A stretch of DNA of 28,141 nucleotides, taken from Hymenopellis radicata (Eukaryota > Basidiomycota > Agaricomycetes > Agaricales > Physalacriaceae). Of the stretch, positions 1 to 11,125 are shown piece after piece. A program made the position numbers and the translations under genes. The stretch spans positions 1-28,141 of the forward strand of contig JADNRX010000642.1 of assembly GCA_015501595.1 (NCBI GenBank), in the 5' to 3' direction. Numbering within the stretch: position 1 is the first letter of the stretch; each line of letters begins with the position of its first letter. Below the pieces are notes generated by a model. That model made no database searches. It was given only the letters and a program-made list of their open reading frames with translations, and was not told the DNA's origin.

Positions 1-722
1 ACGTGTGCTGATTGCGCTCCCAGGACTTAGTACAACGTTGCAAGTGACTCAATCTCAACAAGCCTAATCAAGCTCTGAATCCATCGAAGTTACTGTCACT
101 GAACATTGGAAGTCCGGTCGCTCATGATCCTATGCCACGCGCTAAGTATAAAACATTTCAAGTAAGATCTACTAAGTCCATTGTGACTAAGCGCGCCGAA
201 TCTCCACACGGGGGTGGCGTTAATTTTTTCACTCTCGGATGTTCAACTAACATTGTCGACCGCTTGGGGTGACACTGGGCCGGTGCCGTCGAGGGTCCAA
301 GCCATAGGATTGGAAATGTGTGATTCTTTGAGGAAGCAGTTTTTTAGCACTGCAGAGATGCATTTCCTACTTTGGTGGTCCCAGTGTCACGTATGTGCCT
401 GTTGACGCTTTTGCGCGTAAGCTCCAGACCGCGCTTGAAGGCATTGCGCTTCCACGTCGTACCTCAACCAAGCTTCAATCTCCAACCAACTTGGGCGACA
501 TGCCTTCACGCGGATGGGAAGCTCAAAGCTAGCAAGGTTTCCCACTGGCATCGGCCAGGTTTTTCAAGTTCCGGCCCAAACACAGCAGGCTACCCGGCGT
601 GAGTCGCGTCCCACGAAACGTTAAAGAAAGGCGTGTACGAGTACCTGCTGTTTTCGGGACTGTTCATCTTAATTGTGATTTTGTTGCCGCAATTCGTCCA
701 AATTGTCTCTTGCAGTCATTGA
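1..722 (+). pseudogene. Broken coding remnant with hydrophobic C-terminal tail
   Basis: Protein-like open stretches lie in successive frames: about 51-269, 368-532, 523-621 and 618-722. The last carries a clear membrane helix (LLFSGLFILIVILLPQFVQI) three residues before a TGA at 720-722, as in a tail-anchored or C-terminally anchored protein. The step near 617 is repaired by one extra A in an A-run, and the step near 521 by one extra base. Each restores a continuous reading. The 5' part runs off the window edge. I do not recognise the family. Either the sequence lacks bases here or this is a decayed gene; the extent of the coding part is uncertain. Confidence 0.35.
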
Positions 723-1020
723 GGAGAGATCTCCGGATCAGTCCACTCCCAAACTGGAAGTATGCTTGCCACTCAAATAACGACAGTTCGTCGTGACCGA
801 GCAAGTGTTATCTGAATCTGCCACTGAGAGCGTTCTATTTAAACTGTCTGCCCTTACGACTACTAACATTGACTCAAGCTGGAGCGCGACTTGGACCAAA
901 TCCTATTGTTTCATGCAGGACATTGAGCTAGTGCATACGGTCGTGCTGATTCCGACGCGTCAGTAGTAAAAACAAAGACTACATACCCGGACACGGGCTA
1001 CTTGTACACACATTGATTAT

Positions 1021-2225
1021 TTAGACACGCTTCTTCACCCATGCGAAGTACAGCTGGCACGAATACTGCCACTCCATGTCGTCACGGCCCATCTCTTCTA
1101 GGAATCCCTGCTGCACTTCCTTTGTAAGTCCAACCGTAGTAGGACTGACAGTCGCCGCGCCCAGAGCGCCAACAAGGGCCTTCCTCATCATCTGACTGAG
1201 ACCCGCCAAGGCCGGCTCTGCTCGACGTAAGAAACGCGTTTCAACGCGCCTTGATGGGGAGAACATACCTTCGGGAATGGGATTGATGGGCAGATCAACC
1301 TCTCGGACATGAACCTCACTGAGCTTGCTGGAGGACTCAAGATACGAAGAAAGCGTCTTGCCGTAATGAGGGTCTCCGGCTTCCGACTCATGGACTTCAC
1401 TAGAGCTGAAAGGCCGAGCTTTATTCCTGGGCCTTGTCCAAACCTTGGAAGGCCTCGGACCAGTCGATATCATCGACCAGAAGCCAACCGCCTGGCGACA
1501 CAAGATCGATTATGCGGGAAAGGACGAATGCCCATCCGGGAGCTAAAAATAGACCAGCTCAAGTCAGCGCGTTTGGCGTAGAAGATTTAGTCTTACATGG
1601 CAGAGCACCAGTCGGATATGAATGACATCAAAGCTCTCCGCCGGGAACGGGAAGGGCTCTAGTACATTGAGCTGTTGGTAGCGGACGTTGGGAGGCAGGG
1701 GCCTAGAAGAGTTTCGATTCGTCAAGGGCTTCAAGATCTTCATATATTGGACGGAGCCTACCTAGCAGGAAGCGGGTTCATGTCGACGGCGAGTACGTCG
1801 GCATCAGGGTAGGCCTTAGCCGCTTGAATGGCCCTACGAACCAACGAGTCAGTTGCAAGGACGGCGAGTCGAGCTTAGAGCTTACCATGCGCCTGACCCC
1901 GCGCTGCACACAAAAGTCAGCTGGAACGATCCGAGTGTAATCACGGAAAAGGTCCGTACCCAATTTCAAGGATCTTTTGAGGCTTCCCTAATCTGCAGGG
2001 GATAGCTTGCTACCCAGGAACTTATCGATTCCATTGTGCATAGCGTCGAGCCTAAGTGCACACTTCAGGACACGAATAGATCGACAGGGATAGCTGAAAT
2101 CATACCTGGCCCATTCTGCTTCGTTGGCCTGCACGATTGAAGAAATTTATGAGGGATACACCACGAGTAAAAGCATAGCTGCCTACCACTAGGACATAGG
2201 GAGTCTGGACGTCAGCTGCAGCCAT
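1021..2225 (-). CDS. SAM-dependent class I methyltransferase (frame interrupted)
   Basis: Splice-joined reading gives a fungal class I methyltransferase. It has motif I (KILEIGAGSGAWAIQ), an acidic end of strand 2 (ADVLAVDMNPLP), a motif II-like FDVIHIRLVLCH and the SPGGWLLVDDIDW strand. The C-terminus is FLEEMGRDDMEW then YFAWVKKRV and a stop at 1021-1023. At least six introns of about 50-60 nt join cleanly, for example the motif I intron starting GTACGG with a CTGAC branch site. The start at 2225 was chosen because it precedes the first joined exon (MAAADVQTPYVLV) and a TATAAAA lies 41 bp upstream. Four one-base steps, near 1990, 1535, 1424 and 1390, break the frame. Each is repaired by one added base and no conserved residue is lost. 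It probably methylates a small molecule; the substrate is unknown. It could be a pseudogene. Confidence 0.75.
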
Positions 2226-2808
2226 GTTGAGGGAGTTGAGGAATCGGAATTAGATTGGACCATGTTTTTATACGATCCAGATGAACGTCGTTCGTAAGTC
2301 TCGGGTCACGTCACGACGGGCGGCCTCGGAGCCCAATTTGAACAATCCAGGAACTCGGGTCTTTATCACCGACGGATTTGGATCACCCCGATTTACCGTG
2401 ACGTGACCGGAGGTTAAGGGACAAATCCACTAGGAGATTGGCGATCATCAACTTAGCAGAGGAAATGGAGATAACGCAGCGGCCCCACCTAGTCCCCACC
2501 TGCTTTGTCTCCATGCAAGTCTCCCCGTCGGCGAGTAATTATTTCCAATAAGCATTACGCAGGTCGCTGGTGAGCGTTTATTTTGAGTAATCATGAATTC
2601 GGAGTCATGCGAGGGAACCAGGTGAGAGCGGGTGTCTAGGCCTTACTGTAGCTATAGCCATGCGGTGTCTCGTCGTTCGTGTATCATCATCAATTCAAAT
2701 AGGGAAACAGGAAAACGCAGGGGAAAGTGAGAGTGAAATCAGTACTACCTCAAACACTTGTTTTCATCTTCCTCGAAGATTCCGACATTTATCCTCCAAG
2801 TACCGACA
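2226..2808. promoter_or_regulatory. Divergent intergenic region, methyltransferase / monooxygenase
   Basis: This 583-bp gap separates two start codons that point away from each other, so it must hold both promoters. No convincing coding frame is present. Apart from the TATA box at 2266-2272 I see no clear operator. Confidence 0.45.
2266..2272 (-). promoter_or_regulatory. TATA box of the methyltransferase gene
   Basis: Read on the minus strand this is TATAAAA, 41 bp upstream of the proposed ATG at 2225. A second ATG at 2263 lies too close to it and opens a frame that soon stops. Confidence 0.4.
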
Positions 2809-4625
2809 ATGGCCTCTCCAAAACTTCGAATTGCAATTGCGTGTGTTCATTCCCATTCATCGACGTACATCTTCCTAATCCCGAGTCTCATTCAGCGGTG
2901 GTGGTGTGGGGGGCATCATCGCGGCTCTCGCCCTATCCAAGTCTGAAAACCTTGAAGTCGTCGTGTACGAAGCAGCCTCTCAGTTCGGAGAGATCGGCGT
3001 CGCAATCGGCATGCCATGGAGGCCATGGACGGTCCTCAAGTTGCTTGGGTTGCAGCAATACCTGGTACCGCTCTTGCCCAAGGATCAAATTCCACGCGAC
3101 GAGATGGGTCAGTTACGTTTTGAGCTGCTGAACAACGCATTGATATTGGTTCTCAAGTACCGACGATTCTCTATCGCAAGTCTGATCAAGCCGTTGGCGA
3201 AGACATCTTCATGTGCATGGGTCTAGGTATGTCTGCTCTCCACCGCGCATAACCCAGCTCCTTATAGCGTCCCTTTCAGCTGGTTACACGAGGTTCCGTC
3301 GCGCACACTTCCACGCAGCGCTTTTGAAAGAGCTTCCGTCTCGCACCAAAACGTTCACATCAAAGCGTTTGGTTAGCTATACTGAGCCATCTAACCAATC
3401 GGAACCAATCGAGCTGCACTTTCAGGACGGAACGACTGCCACGTGTGACATCCTTATTGGGGCCGATGGAATCAAGTCCGCTGTACGCGCCACGATGTAC
3501 ACGGCGGCAGCCGACCAGGCAGAGAAGGAGGGTCGGTCTGCTGAAGCCACCAAGCTGCGCTCCCACATCAAGGCACGCTTTAGCGGCGTAGAGGTCTTCC
3601 GTACAGTCATCCCGGCCGACAAACTGCGCGAGTTCGCACCAAACCATCACGCTTTCCAGTGTCCCACTCAGGTCGGTCTTTCGTCACGATAGTAAATTGT
3701 AATTGCTGGCTGAAATGTGTTCATAGTTCCTGGGAAAAGAAAAGGTCAGATTGCTTCAATTCTCGTCTGTCCCTCTCCTTATGCAACAATCGTCCGATGC
3801 AGCATATTATGTCCTATCCTATCCAGTCGGAACATAGCAAGGTTGTGAATATTGGTATTTACAAGTGCGATTACACCCGTGAGGAGACGATTACCCCGAA
3901 CCATGGGTAACGGACGTTAGCTCTGAGCATCTAGCCTCGTTGTATCCAGGCTGGGAACCAGATGTGCAGGCTATCCTCAAGGTGGGGGGCGTAACTTCTT
4001 ATACCGAACTGTCGTTAGCTCATATTCGTACACTCAGTGTGTCGATCCCATTGTCAGCCGATGGGCCATTTGTACCGTCACCGGACTACCGTTCTTCAAC
4101 GCGTCTCGCGTCGTACTACTGGGAGATGCGGTAAGCATTTTTTTAAAAATTCTCAACGAGTCTTTGCTGACGATGAGTTCTAGGCGGTTTGTGTGCCTCT
4201 CCATCTAATTCTTTTAGCTGATTATCCGTCACTCTAGCACGCTATGACTAACTTCCAAGGTGCTGGTGCAGGCCAAGCTATCGAGGTAACCTTTCCCTTT
4301 TGTCCTTGCCTCTAGGGATTGCTCACCTACGCCTCTATAGGATGCCTACATTCTCTCGACGATCCTCTCACACCCCTCTATCACCCGCGAGAATGTGACC
4401 AAAGCGCTCGAGATCTACTCCGAGATCCGCGTTCCATTCTCTCGCCACGTCTTGGAGAGTTCACGGACCACCGGGGTAGACTGCGCTCTTCACGACGAGG
4501 TTGCCGCCGCGGACTTGGATTCGCTCGGGAAGCGTATGCAGGCGGAGATGGAATGGGCCTGGACCTGGCGTCCTGAGGATGAGCAGAAGAAAGCTTTAGA
4601 TCTCGTTGAGAAGACTTTTGGTTAG
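2809..4625 (+). CDS. FAD-dependent aromatic monooxygenase, salicylate-hydroxylase-like
   Basis: The joined protein (about 440 residues) has the three marks of class A flavin monooxygenases. The Rossmann loop (IAGGGVGGIIAALAL) is near residue 10, the DG motif is CDILIGADGIKSAVR, and the GD motif is VVLLGDAAHAM followed by GAGAGQAIEDAY. These bind FAD and NAD(P)H; family members hydroxylate phenolic acids in the cytosol. Nine introns of 50-58 nt fit. The GDAAHAM motif is exact only if a 3-nt exon (4184-4186) is used. The frame slips once near 3884, between KCDYTRE and PEPWVTD; one more G in the GAGGAGA stretch repairs it. The C-terminal exon (4341-4625) is intact. It is divergent from the methyltransferase, which suggests shared control. 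The substrate is inferred from the family only. Confidence 0.85.
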
Positions 4626-6193
4626 ACGGGCCGCTGGTCTAGATATAGAGACGCTACCACAACTAGGCTCACATTGTATGTCTATTGTATCGTAGTATTG
4701 TACTTGTCCGAATGTACGAAGTAGTTTCAGATCGTCAATAGGTTCGTAGAAGTCAAGGAATATTGCGATTGGTGTCAAGTCTAACGTGCTTAAGGACTCG
4801 GAGGGGAATTTGGTAAAAAAGATCAGGCTTGAAAGCGAAAAGACGTTGGGAGAGACTGTGGCGTCTAACGCGTATAGAACAAGTCAGAATACAGCGTAGT
4901 AGAACGCTCAAGCTGCTCAAACAATGTCTCAAAGTACCTAGTCGGAATCAAGAAAGCGAACTGGATAAAGACTGGTCTCAAATTTTGAGCTCGGCGCCAT
5001 CTTGAATCTTGGTTGCCATCGCTAATGTTCAAATGTCTTCGTCCGAGGTACATCGCCCGTGAATATTTTTTGGTACCACTGTACGAAAGTCTACCTTGTA
5101 GTTGCCGTTGGGCTAACGCGCTTCTATATCATCTTGGATCCTCCGTATAGCCCGTGGTTGGTAAAGCTGATCTATGCGTCGTCGTCGTAAACAACGCTCG
5201 GAATTGGAGGGCAGAACATGGCGGTGTGATCAAACGTGACTTGACCTGGAACCACCATCACCTTGACCTCGTTTTGTGATCTTCTGTCTCCTTGTACACG
5301 CCCACGCTCGTACGGCCTGAGCTTTGGAACTGTTATAATCAAGACTCCGGTGCTTGGGTAGATAGATACGCGTGAAAATCACCTTCTTGACGACTCGGAG
5401 ATTTCTGTACTCTGCGGGCATCCCCGCGTTCGACCTTATTTCTTTGGGGAATACCTTCTCGGTGTTAGGGAATTACTTCTGGCTCCACTTCGGATACATT
5501 CTTTACACCACAACTTCTTTAAGGCCCCCAGAATAGTCCTCACATGCAATCAACTCCTTATGCTGATGCAGAAGGATCAGGATTTTGATTCAAGCAGGTA
5601 TGTACCCATTCCATCATTGCCTTCTTGACGCTTCTTATCAGTATTCAATATTAAACGCCGGTGATTTACAAATCGCAACGGTCTGATTACTTACCACGCC
5701 ATTTTCAAAGTTTGCGCCACAGAGCCGGGATTTCTTCTCATGCGCACTGCCGCTTCCAGATTTCAATAACGACAGTCTACGCCACGCGACTTGGAGAACG
5801 GAGAGGACTGGATCTGTAGAGTTTCAGTGTACTTCACGGCGGTAACGTTCACAGCCTCGTATCCACTTCCTCAAATTGCATTCACTACGTGGATCTGAAT
5901 TATGTATTTCTCAGTATTGATTCTATCCTCCAATTCAATCGACTCGAAGTAAGTTCTTTCTGAAGTGTGGAACTCAATCATGGCACGCAGACGACTAGAA
6001 TGCAATCCAGCATTGGTCTTGTGGCGAAGTTGCAGTATGTACCAGTTGTGCGTTACTGACGAATTACAGGCGTCTGCGAAGACACACATGGTTTAATAAT
6101 GTTTACTAGAGACTCAAGTCGACTTAGGGTGCCAAATCATGAAATCCTTTATTCAAGTAACACCGAACAAGCTGAATATGAGATTGACACTGT
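4626..6193. other. Long intergenic stretch, possible decayed coding on minus strand
   Basis: No gene can be supported between the monooxygenase stop and the GMC stop. Minus-strand pieces near 5580-5230 and 6089-5874 read like protein for 40-70 codons but are broken by stops, and I could not join them with plausible introns. They may be remnants. Part of the stretch must be 3' untranslated sequence of the two convergent neighbours. Confidence 0.4.
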
Positions 6194-8754
6194 TCAGAAA
6201 CCCTTGATGATGTCTGCAACCCGCTCTGCGACAGCAACGACAACGGCAGCGGGATGTCCCGACACCTGTGTCGGGAACATGCTGGCGTCGCAAACCCTCA
6301 ATCCCTCCACGCCATGCACCTTGCATCGACTGTCTACGACACTGTTACTCGGCGAGCTGCCCATTCTCGCGCTTGACGTCTGTTACAGCGCATGAGAGGT
6401 TGACAGTCATGGCTATGGAAATGACACGTACTGGATGGCCTGTAGACTGACCGTGGAGTCTGGTCCATGCTTCGATGTCATCGTCGGAAACCTTTGAATG
6501 TGTCAGTCTCATCGCATCGCGACCACGTGATTATGAACCCACCGTGTCGGGATTGCAATCTGTAGGCCAGAACAGAGACGCCTTGTCGTTGGAGTCCTTT
6601 GGAAGATCGAGGGAGTCCGCGAAAGGCTTGGTGCGCGCAATGCGCATCATCAGTCTGATGGCCATGATGCAGAGTGCCATATCGCTACTCTCGCCAACGT
6701 AACTGCACAATATGAGCATCCGAAGCGCGTCGTGGGATGGTCACACGTACTTGGGGTCGATCTTGGGATAGTCCCACACGTTTCTGCTCACAAGTTTGAC
6801 TGTGCCATAACTGGCGGGCTTCAAGAGGAGGACACCCTATGCAATGCAGGTCATTAATCAGGGTTACGGATGAAGAACGCAGTAGCACTCACAGCGGTCA
6901 GTCCGGGGAAAGGCCAAGGTTTCTTCTGCCCAAGTGGTGGGGTTAAGAAGGGTGCGAAGAATAGTTCAATATCTGGGGCGGTGGGCCCTGAGCAAAGGTC
7001 CAACGCTGGGTATTTCTTTGCTCCATCGTGCATGGGCAAGCTAAGGAACGTGTTTAGGTGGTGACCCGGAAGGAACGCGCATGGACGGACCTCATATCAT
7101 CTGAACGAACGAAGCAGGCCACTTGTACACTCAAAGACGAAAGAGGGCCTTTGCCAGTGAACAGCCATACTACGTAGGCCCACAGAGCACCAAGAGGTCG
7201 AAGAAGATGATCCCAGGTGCCGCCCTTGGCTCGAATCAACATAGGACCAGGTGAGAAGTGCTACATAGACCGGTGAGTCCGTCATTGATCGATGTTTTCC
7301 GTCAAGAACTCACATCCTGAAGATATTCACCGACCGGAAGGTCACGTACAACCGGAATCTTCAGCTTTTCCAAGTCGGCTGCTGGCCCAATTCCGGAAAG
7401 CATCAGGATCTGAGGTGTCCCGATAATTCCGGCTGAGATGATGACCTCCTTGGAAGCGGGAACGTAGAAACGTTGCCCGGCCCTGGAGGTGGAAAAGATG
7501 AGACCTGTCGCGCGAGGCACCTTGTCGTTTGAGGTCATTACGACCTTCTCCACCATGCATTCCACCGCGACAGTCAAATTGGGACGAGCTAGGACTGACG
7601 GGGGGAGGTATCCCGTGGCAGCAGAGACACGATTGCCGTTCCTGGTAACGTTACGAACAAACAGGCCGACTCCAGTTGGTCCAGCATCTGTGTTGAAGTC
7701 GCTAAGCCGCGTGATGAGCATGTCATCGTCGACATTACGGGAAAACTATGCTCACTGCACATGAGGTATGCCAACATTTACACTGGACCGCAGGATATCC
7801 TTCGTGATAGGCTATAACGAGACTGTCAGCAAGGTGCTCGTGCCCAGGCCAAGGTTGACCTTACCGCGATGATACCGTGGGTCGTAGCGGCCGGACCGTC
7901 CGTACCATGAAGCGCGGGGTCTATGTTTGGAAAGTCGGAATGAGGGGAATATTTCTCGGCCTTGCGGAAATAACTGGATAAAATAGTTTTAGGCACGGGG
8001 AGGCACGTTGAAAGAGAACGGCTGACGGCTTCATGGTCTCATAATCCCATCCCTTGGCGCCTTCCTGGACCCAAGCGGAAAAGTCTAAAGCACGGGAGTC
8101 AGCTAGAATACAAGGGGCATTGTTGGGGCACGAACCTTCCGGCGCGCAACGGTGATACATCGAGCCATTGATAGAGCTGAAAATCAATGTGATGAGGGGA
8201 CGAGACACCAGTCAACACCGTGCAGCTTACCTCGTTCCTCCGAGAAGTCGTCCACGTGGCCAATAACTAGTACGGCCACCAAGAGTCGACATTCCACTAA
8301 ACGAGTCGGTCGTCAATCAAACGTTTAAGGCAACGCTCATGGGATTCAAGCTCACGCTGTCTCATAGTTCCAGTCGTACTCGCTCTTCATCATCAGGGGA
8401 AATGCGAGGGGAATGATAGCATTTCGTACGCCCTGGTTGCTTCAAACCGGAGCCTACATTGAGACGCGAATATCGTGCTGTGCGATGGAACACGGACCTC
8501 TTCCCAGCCTCAATGAGCAATACGTTGACGCTGCGGTCCTCTGAAAGTCGTGAAGCCAAAACGCAGCCAGCGGTTCCTGTGAAGGGGGTGAGTACTAAGT
8601 CTGAAGAACTTGACAAGTTGCGCCAACCTCCTCCTACGATGACGTAGTCATAGCTTTTGAAGGGGTTCCCCTGCACCCTAATAACATCCTCGTCCGATGT
8701 AATGGGTGTTGCGAAACGGTGAGGATCTGAGATGATAGAATGTGAGGATCCCAT
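6194..8754 (-). CDS. GMC-family FAD oxidoreductase (aryl-alcohol-oxidase-like)
   Basis: Joining 15 exons gives about 606 uninterrupted residues. The ADP-binding fold is near residue 38 (YDYVIVGGGTAGCVLASRL). GMC signature 1 is WPRGRLLGGTSSING, signature 2 is SAGIIGTPQILMLSGIG, and the C-terminal catalytic block is GHPTSSARMG with the second histidine in VSGHPAAVVVA. These proteins oxidise primary alcohols and pass electrons to O2 or quinones, giving H2O2. I see no signal peptide at the chosen ATG (MGSSHSIISDPH), so secretion, usual for aryl-alcohol oxidases, is not supported; an intracellular alcohol oxidase or dehydrogenase is possible. All 14 introns are about 46-58 nt. The gene is divergent from the aldo/keto reductase. 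No frameshift was found in 1.8 kb of coding sequence. Confidence 0.9.
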
Positions 8755-9535
8755 GTCTTCGAGTTCGAGGACGAGGCGAAGGTGGTTGAAGATACAAAGT
8801 GACCGACGGATTTAAATGTTTCAAGCGCATTCCCAATTGTTCCCAAAGGACAATGTCAAGCCTATCACACCCGACCACCCAAATCTAGAGCCGAGCCCTG
8901 TTTGGTCGCGCTGGACCTAGGTTTCAGGCTCAAACCACCCACTGAAAATTTCAAAATGAACTGCCTTTCTGGCAAGCGTCCACGCTGCCCTACGGCGTGA
9001 CACGGGTTTCCAGATTTATTCCGGGGCGGCAGAGTTACGGCCGGTGCGTATGGCCGAAATCTATACAATCTCGAATCAACTAAGTACGATTGCCTCCATG
9101 GAGGTACAATTAACGGATGTCAGGACTCTGATCAGACTCTGATCACATCTGATGATTGATCACGTCAATCTGTGATGCCATCATCAGACTTTCCTTCGCC
9201 TAAACCACTCGGGTTTTGGGGCACTGGTGACTACTGCGGCGCCTCGGACCTGCGATATTTTGAAGCATGGGCGTTTCGTTGTGTCCAAGGGGAATTACTC
9301 TGAAACTCTGGGCTTCTAGACACCAATTGGGAGGTCTGGATTCCCGATCCCGACGGTCGTCTGTAAGCTCTCTCACTGGCGTGTCACAGGCCATTTCATA
9401 AATTATTAACGCAGTCCATGAATATTTCCGTAAGTAATTCACGAGTTTGAACGTGCATGTCACGCGACGCTATCGATGAATTGAGGTTGGCATAACGTCA
9501 ATCTCTCTCACTCGCACCCTCCACCATAATCCACT
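8755..9535. promoter_or_regulatory. Divergent promoter region, GMC oxidase / aldo-keto reductase
   Basis: This 781-bp gap separates two outward-facing starts. It contains the tandem 11-bp repeat at 9124-9145. A pyrimidine-rich tract (about 9500-9531) lies just before the reductase ATG, as is common at fungal transcription starts. Short open frames here show no domain. Confidence 0.5.
9124..9162. repeat. Tandem 11-bp direct repeat with extra half sites
   Basis: GACTCTGATCA occurs at 9124-9134 and again, exactly abutting, at 9135-9145. It is followed by ATCTGATGA (9147-9155) and TTGATCA (9156-9162). The core TGATCA is itself a palindrome. The 11-bp spacing is about one DNA helical turn, which suits cooperative protein binding. 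Function is inferred. Confidence 0.6.
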
Positions 9536-10890
9536 ATGTCTATCCCTACCAGGAAACTCGGCCAGACTCTCGTCTCTGAAATCGGATACGGGTCAATGGG
9601 ACTGTCGGGCGGCTTCTATGGGGCTGCCGACTCCGACGAAGAACGATTCAAGGTGTGTTGTCGTGTTGAAGCACTTTGCAGGATATGGACCTTAGCAGGT
9701 TTTGGACGCGGCCCATGCGAAGGGTTGTACTTTCTGGGATACCGCGCACATCTACGGAGACTCCGAAGAACTCCTCGGCAAGTGGTTCAAGCACAGCGGG
9801 AAGCGAAGCGACATCTTCTTGGGCACCAAATTCGGCATCAGCCCCCAGGGAGTACGTGGAGATCCCGCCTTTGTCCGGGAGCAAGTCGCCAAGTCGCTCG
9901 AAAGGTTTGGAACCGACTACATTGATCTATTGTATCAACACAGGTGGGCACTCGCCATTGCTCTGTTCAGTTCCCAATAATATTTTACACCCAGAGTTGA
10001 CCCCAACACGCCCATAGAGGTTGGTTTTATCTCTGTAATAGTTCTCCCCTGCTAAACCGATGGACAGATAACCGTCGGTGCGATGGCCGAACTTGTCAAG
10101 TGCGTCAAGCTTCCATCCATGTTTCGTGTTCTCACGAGTGCATTGATGTCATCAGGGAAGGAAAAGTCAAGTACTTGGGCCTTTCGGAGTGCTCTGCTAA
10201 AGCTCTTCGCCGTGCTCACGCAGTCCATCCGATCGCCGCTCTCCAGATGGAGTACTCTCCCTTTGTCCTTGACATTGAGGATCCCAAGATCGCGTTACTC
10301 GAGACCGCCAGAGAGTTGGGGGTCACGGTCGTCGCGTACTCTCCGCTTGGACGAGGCTTGCTCACTGGGCAATACGTACGTACACCGCCCTGTGCACCGT
10401 GGATTCTCATTTAGGTCAATGCTGCAGAAATCGCCCGCCGACTTCGCGGAGAAGGACTTTAGGCACACCATTCCAAAGTATTATTCATCCTACCTAAGTC
10501 GCCGCGTTCTGACCACCGGGCTAACAGGTTTTCCGCTGCGAACTTCCCCAAGATCCTCGACGTCGTTTCCCACTTGAAGAATATTGCCGAAAACCACAAC
10601 GCGACGCCGGCACAGGTGACGCTCGCGTGGATTCTAGCTCAAGGCCCCGAATTTATCGTCATTCCGGGGACCAGAAAGCTGAAGGTCGGGATCCTTTGTT
10701 ACAATCCAATGCTGAGAACGCTCATTCCCGCGCGTAGTATCTGGAAGAGAATCTTGGCGCCGCCACTATCAAACTTAGCAAAGAGGAAGTTGCTTCTATA
10801 CGCAAGGTTGCCGAGGAAACTGAAATTCCCGGGGACAGAAACGCCAGGATGACGGCGATGCTCATCGACAGCCCGGAGTTGCCAAAGTAA
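9536..10890 (+). CDS. Aldo/keto reductase (AKR13 / YakC-like)
   Basis: Eight exons join to 332 residues with no frame break. The start [19 protein letters not shown] and the loop [11 protein letters not shown] are typical of the AKR13 group. The catalytic tetrad can be placed: Asp and Tyr in [14 protein letters not shown], Lys in [10 protein letters not shown] and His in LLYQHRVDPN. The nucleotide-binding end is [19 protein letters not shown]. Members are cytosolic NADPH-dependent reductases of aldehydes, including pyridoxal and aryl aldehydes. Two exons are very short (25 and 32 nt; 9995-10019 and 10068-10099). Next to an alcohol oxidase it could reduce the aldehyde back to the alcohol; that pairing is inferred from position only. 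Confidence 0.92.
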
Positions 10891-11125
10891 AGAGAACAGT
10901 CGATCTCGAGGAATAAATGTACTGTATATGTGTATCTGAGCCTGTATGGCGAAAGTCGTTGAGGCTATTTGACCCAACCTACTATAAAGCTGTATGGATT
11001 GGGGCATCATAAACAAATAGACGTCACGTCGCTCCTTTTGTGCTTTCAGAGAGAAGACGTAGATTTGTACAGCTTTTCTGAACTAAGGTACTCTTACTAC
11101 AGACTTTCAACGAACTCCCGACACG

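Noticed and set aside
7054..7285. Minus-strand open frames seen as separate small proteins within the GMC gene
   Set aside because: They are single exons of the oxidase, some extended into introns; joined splicing accounts for them.
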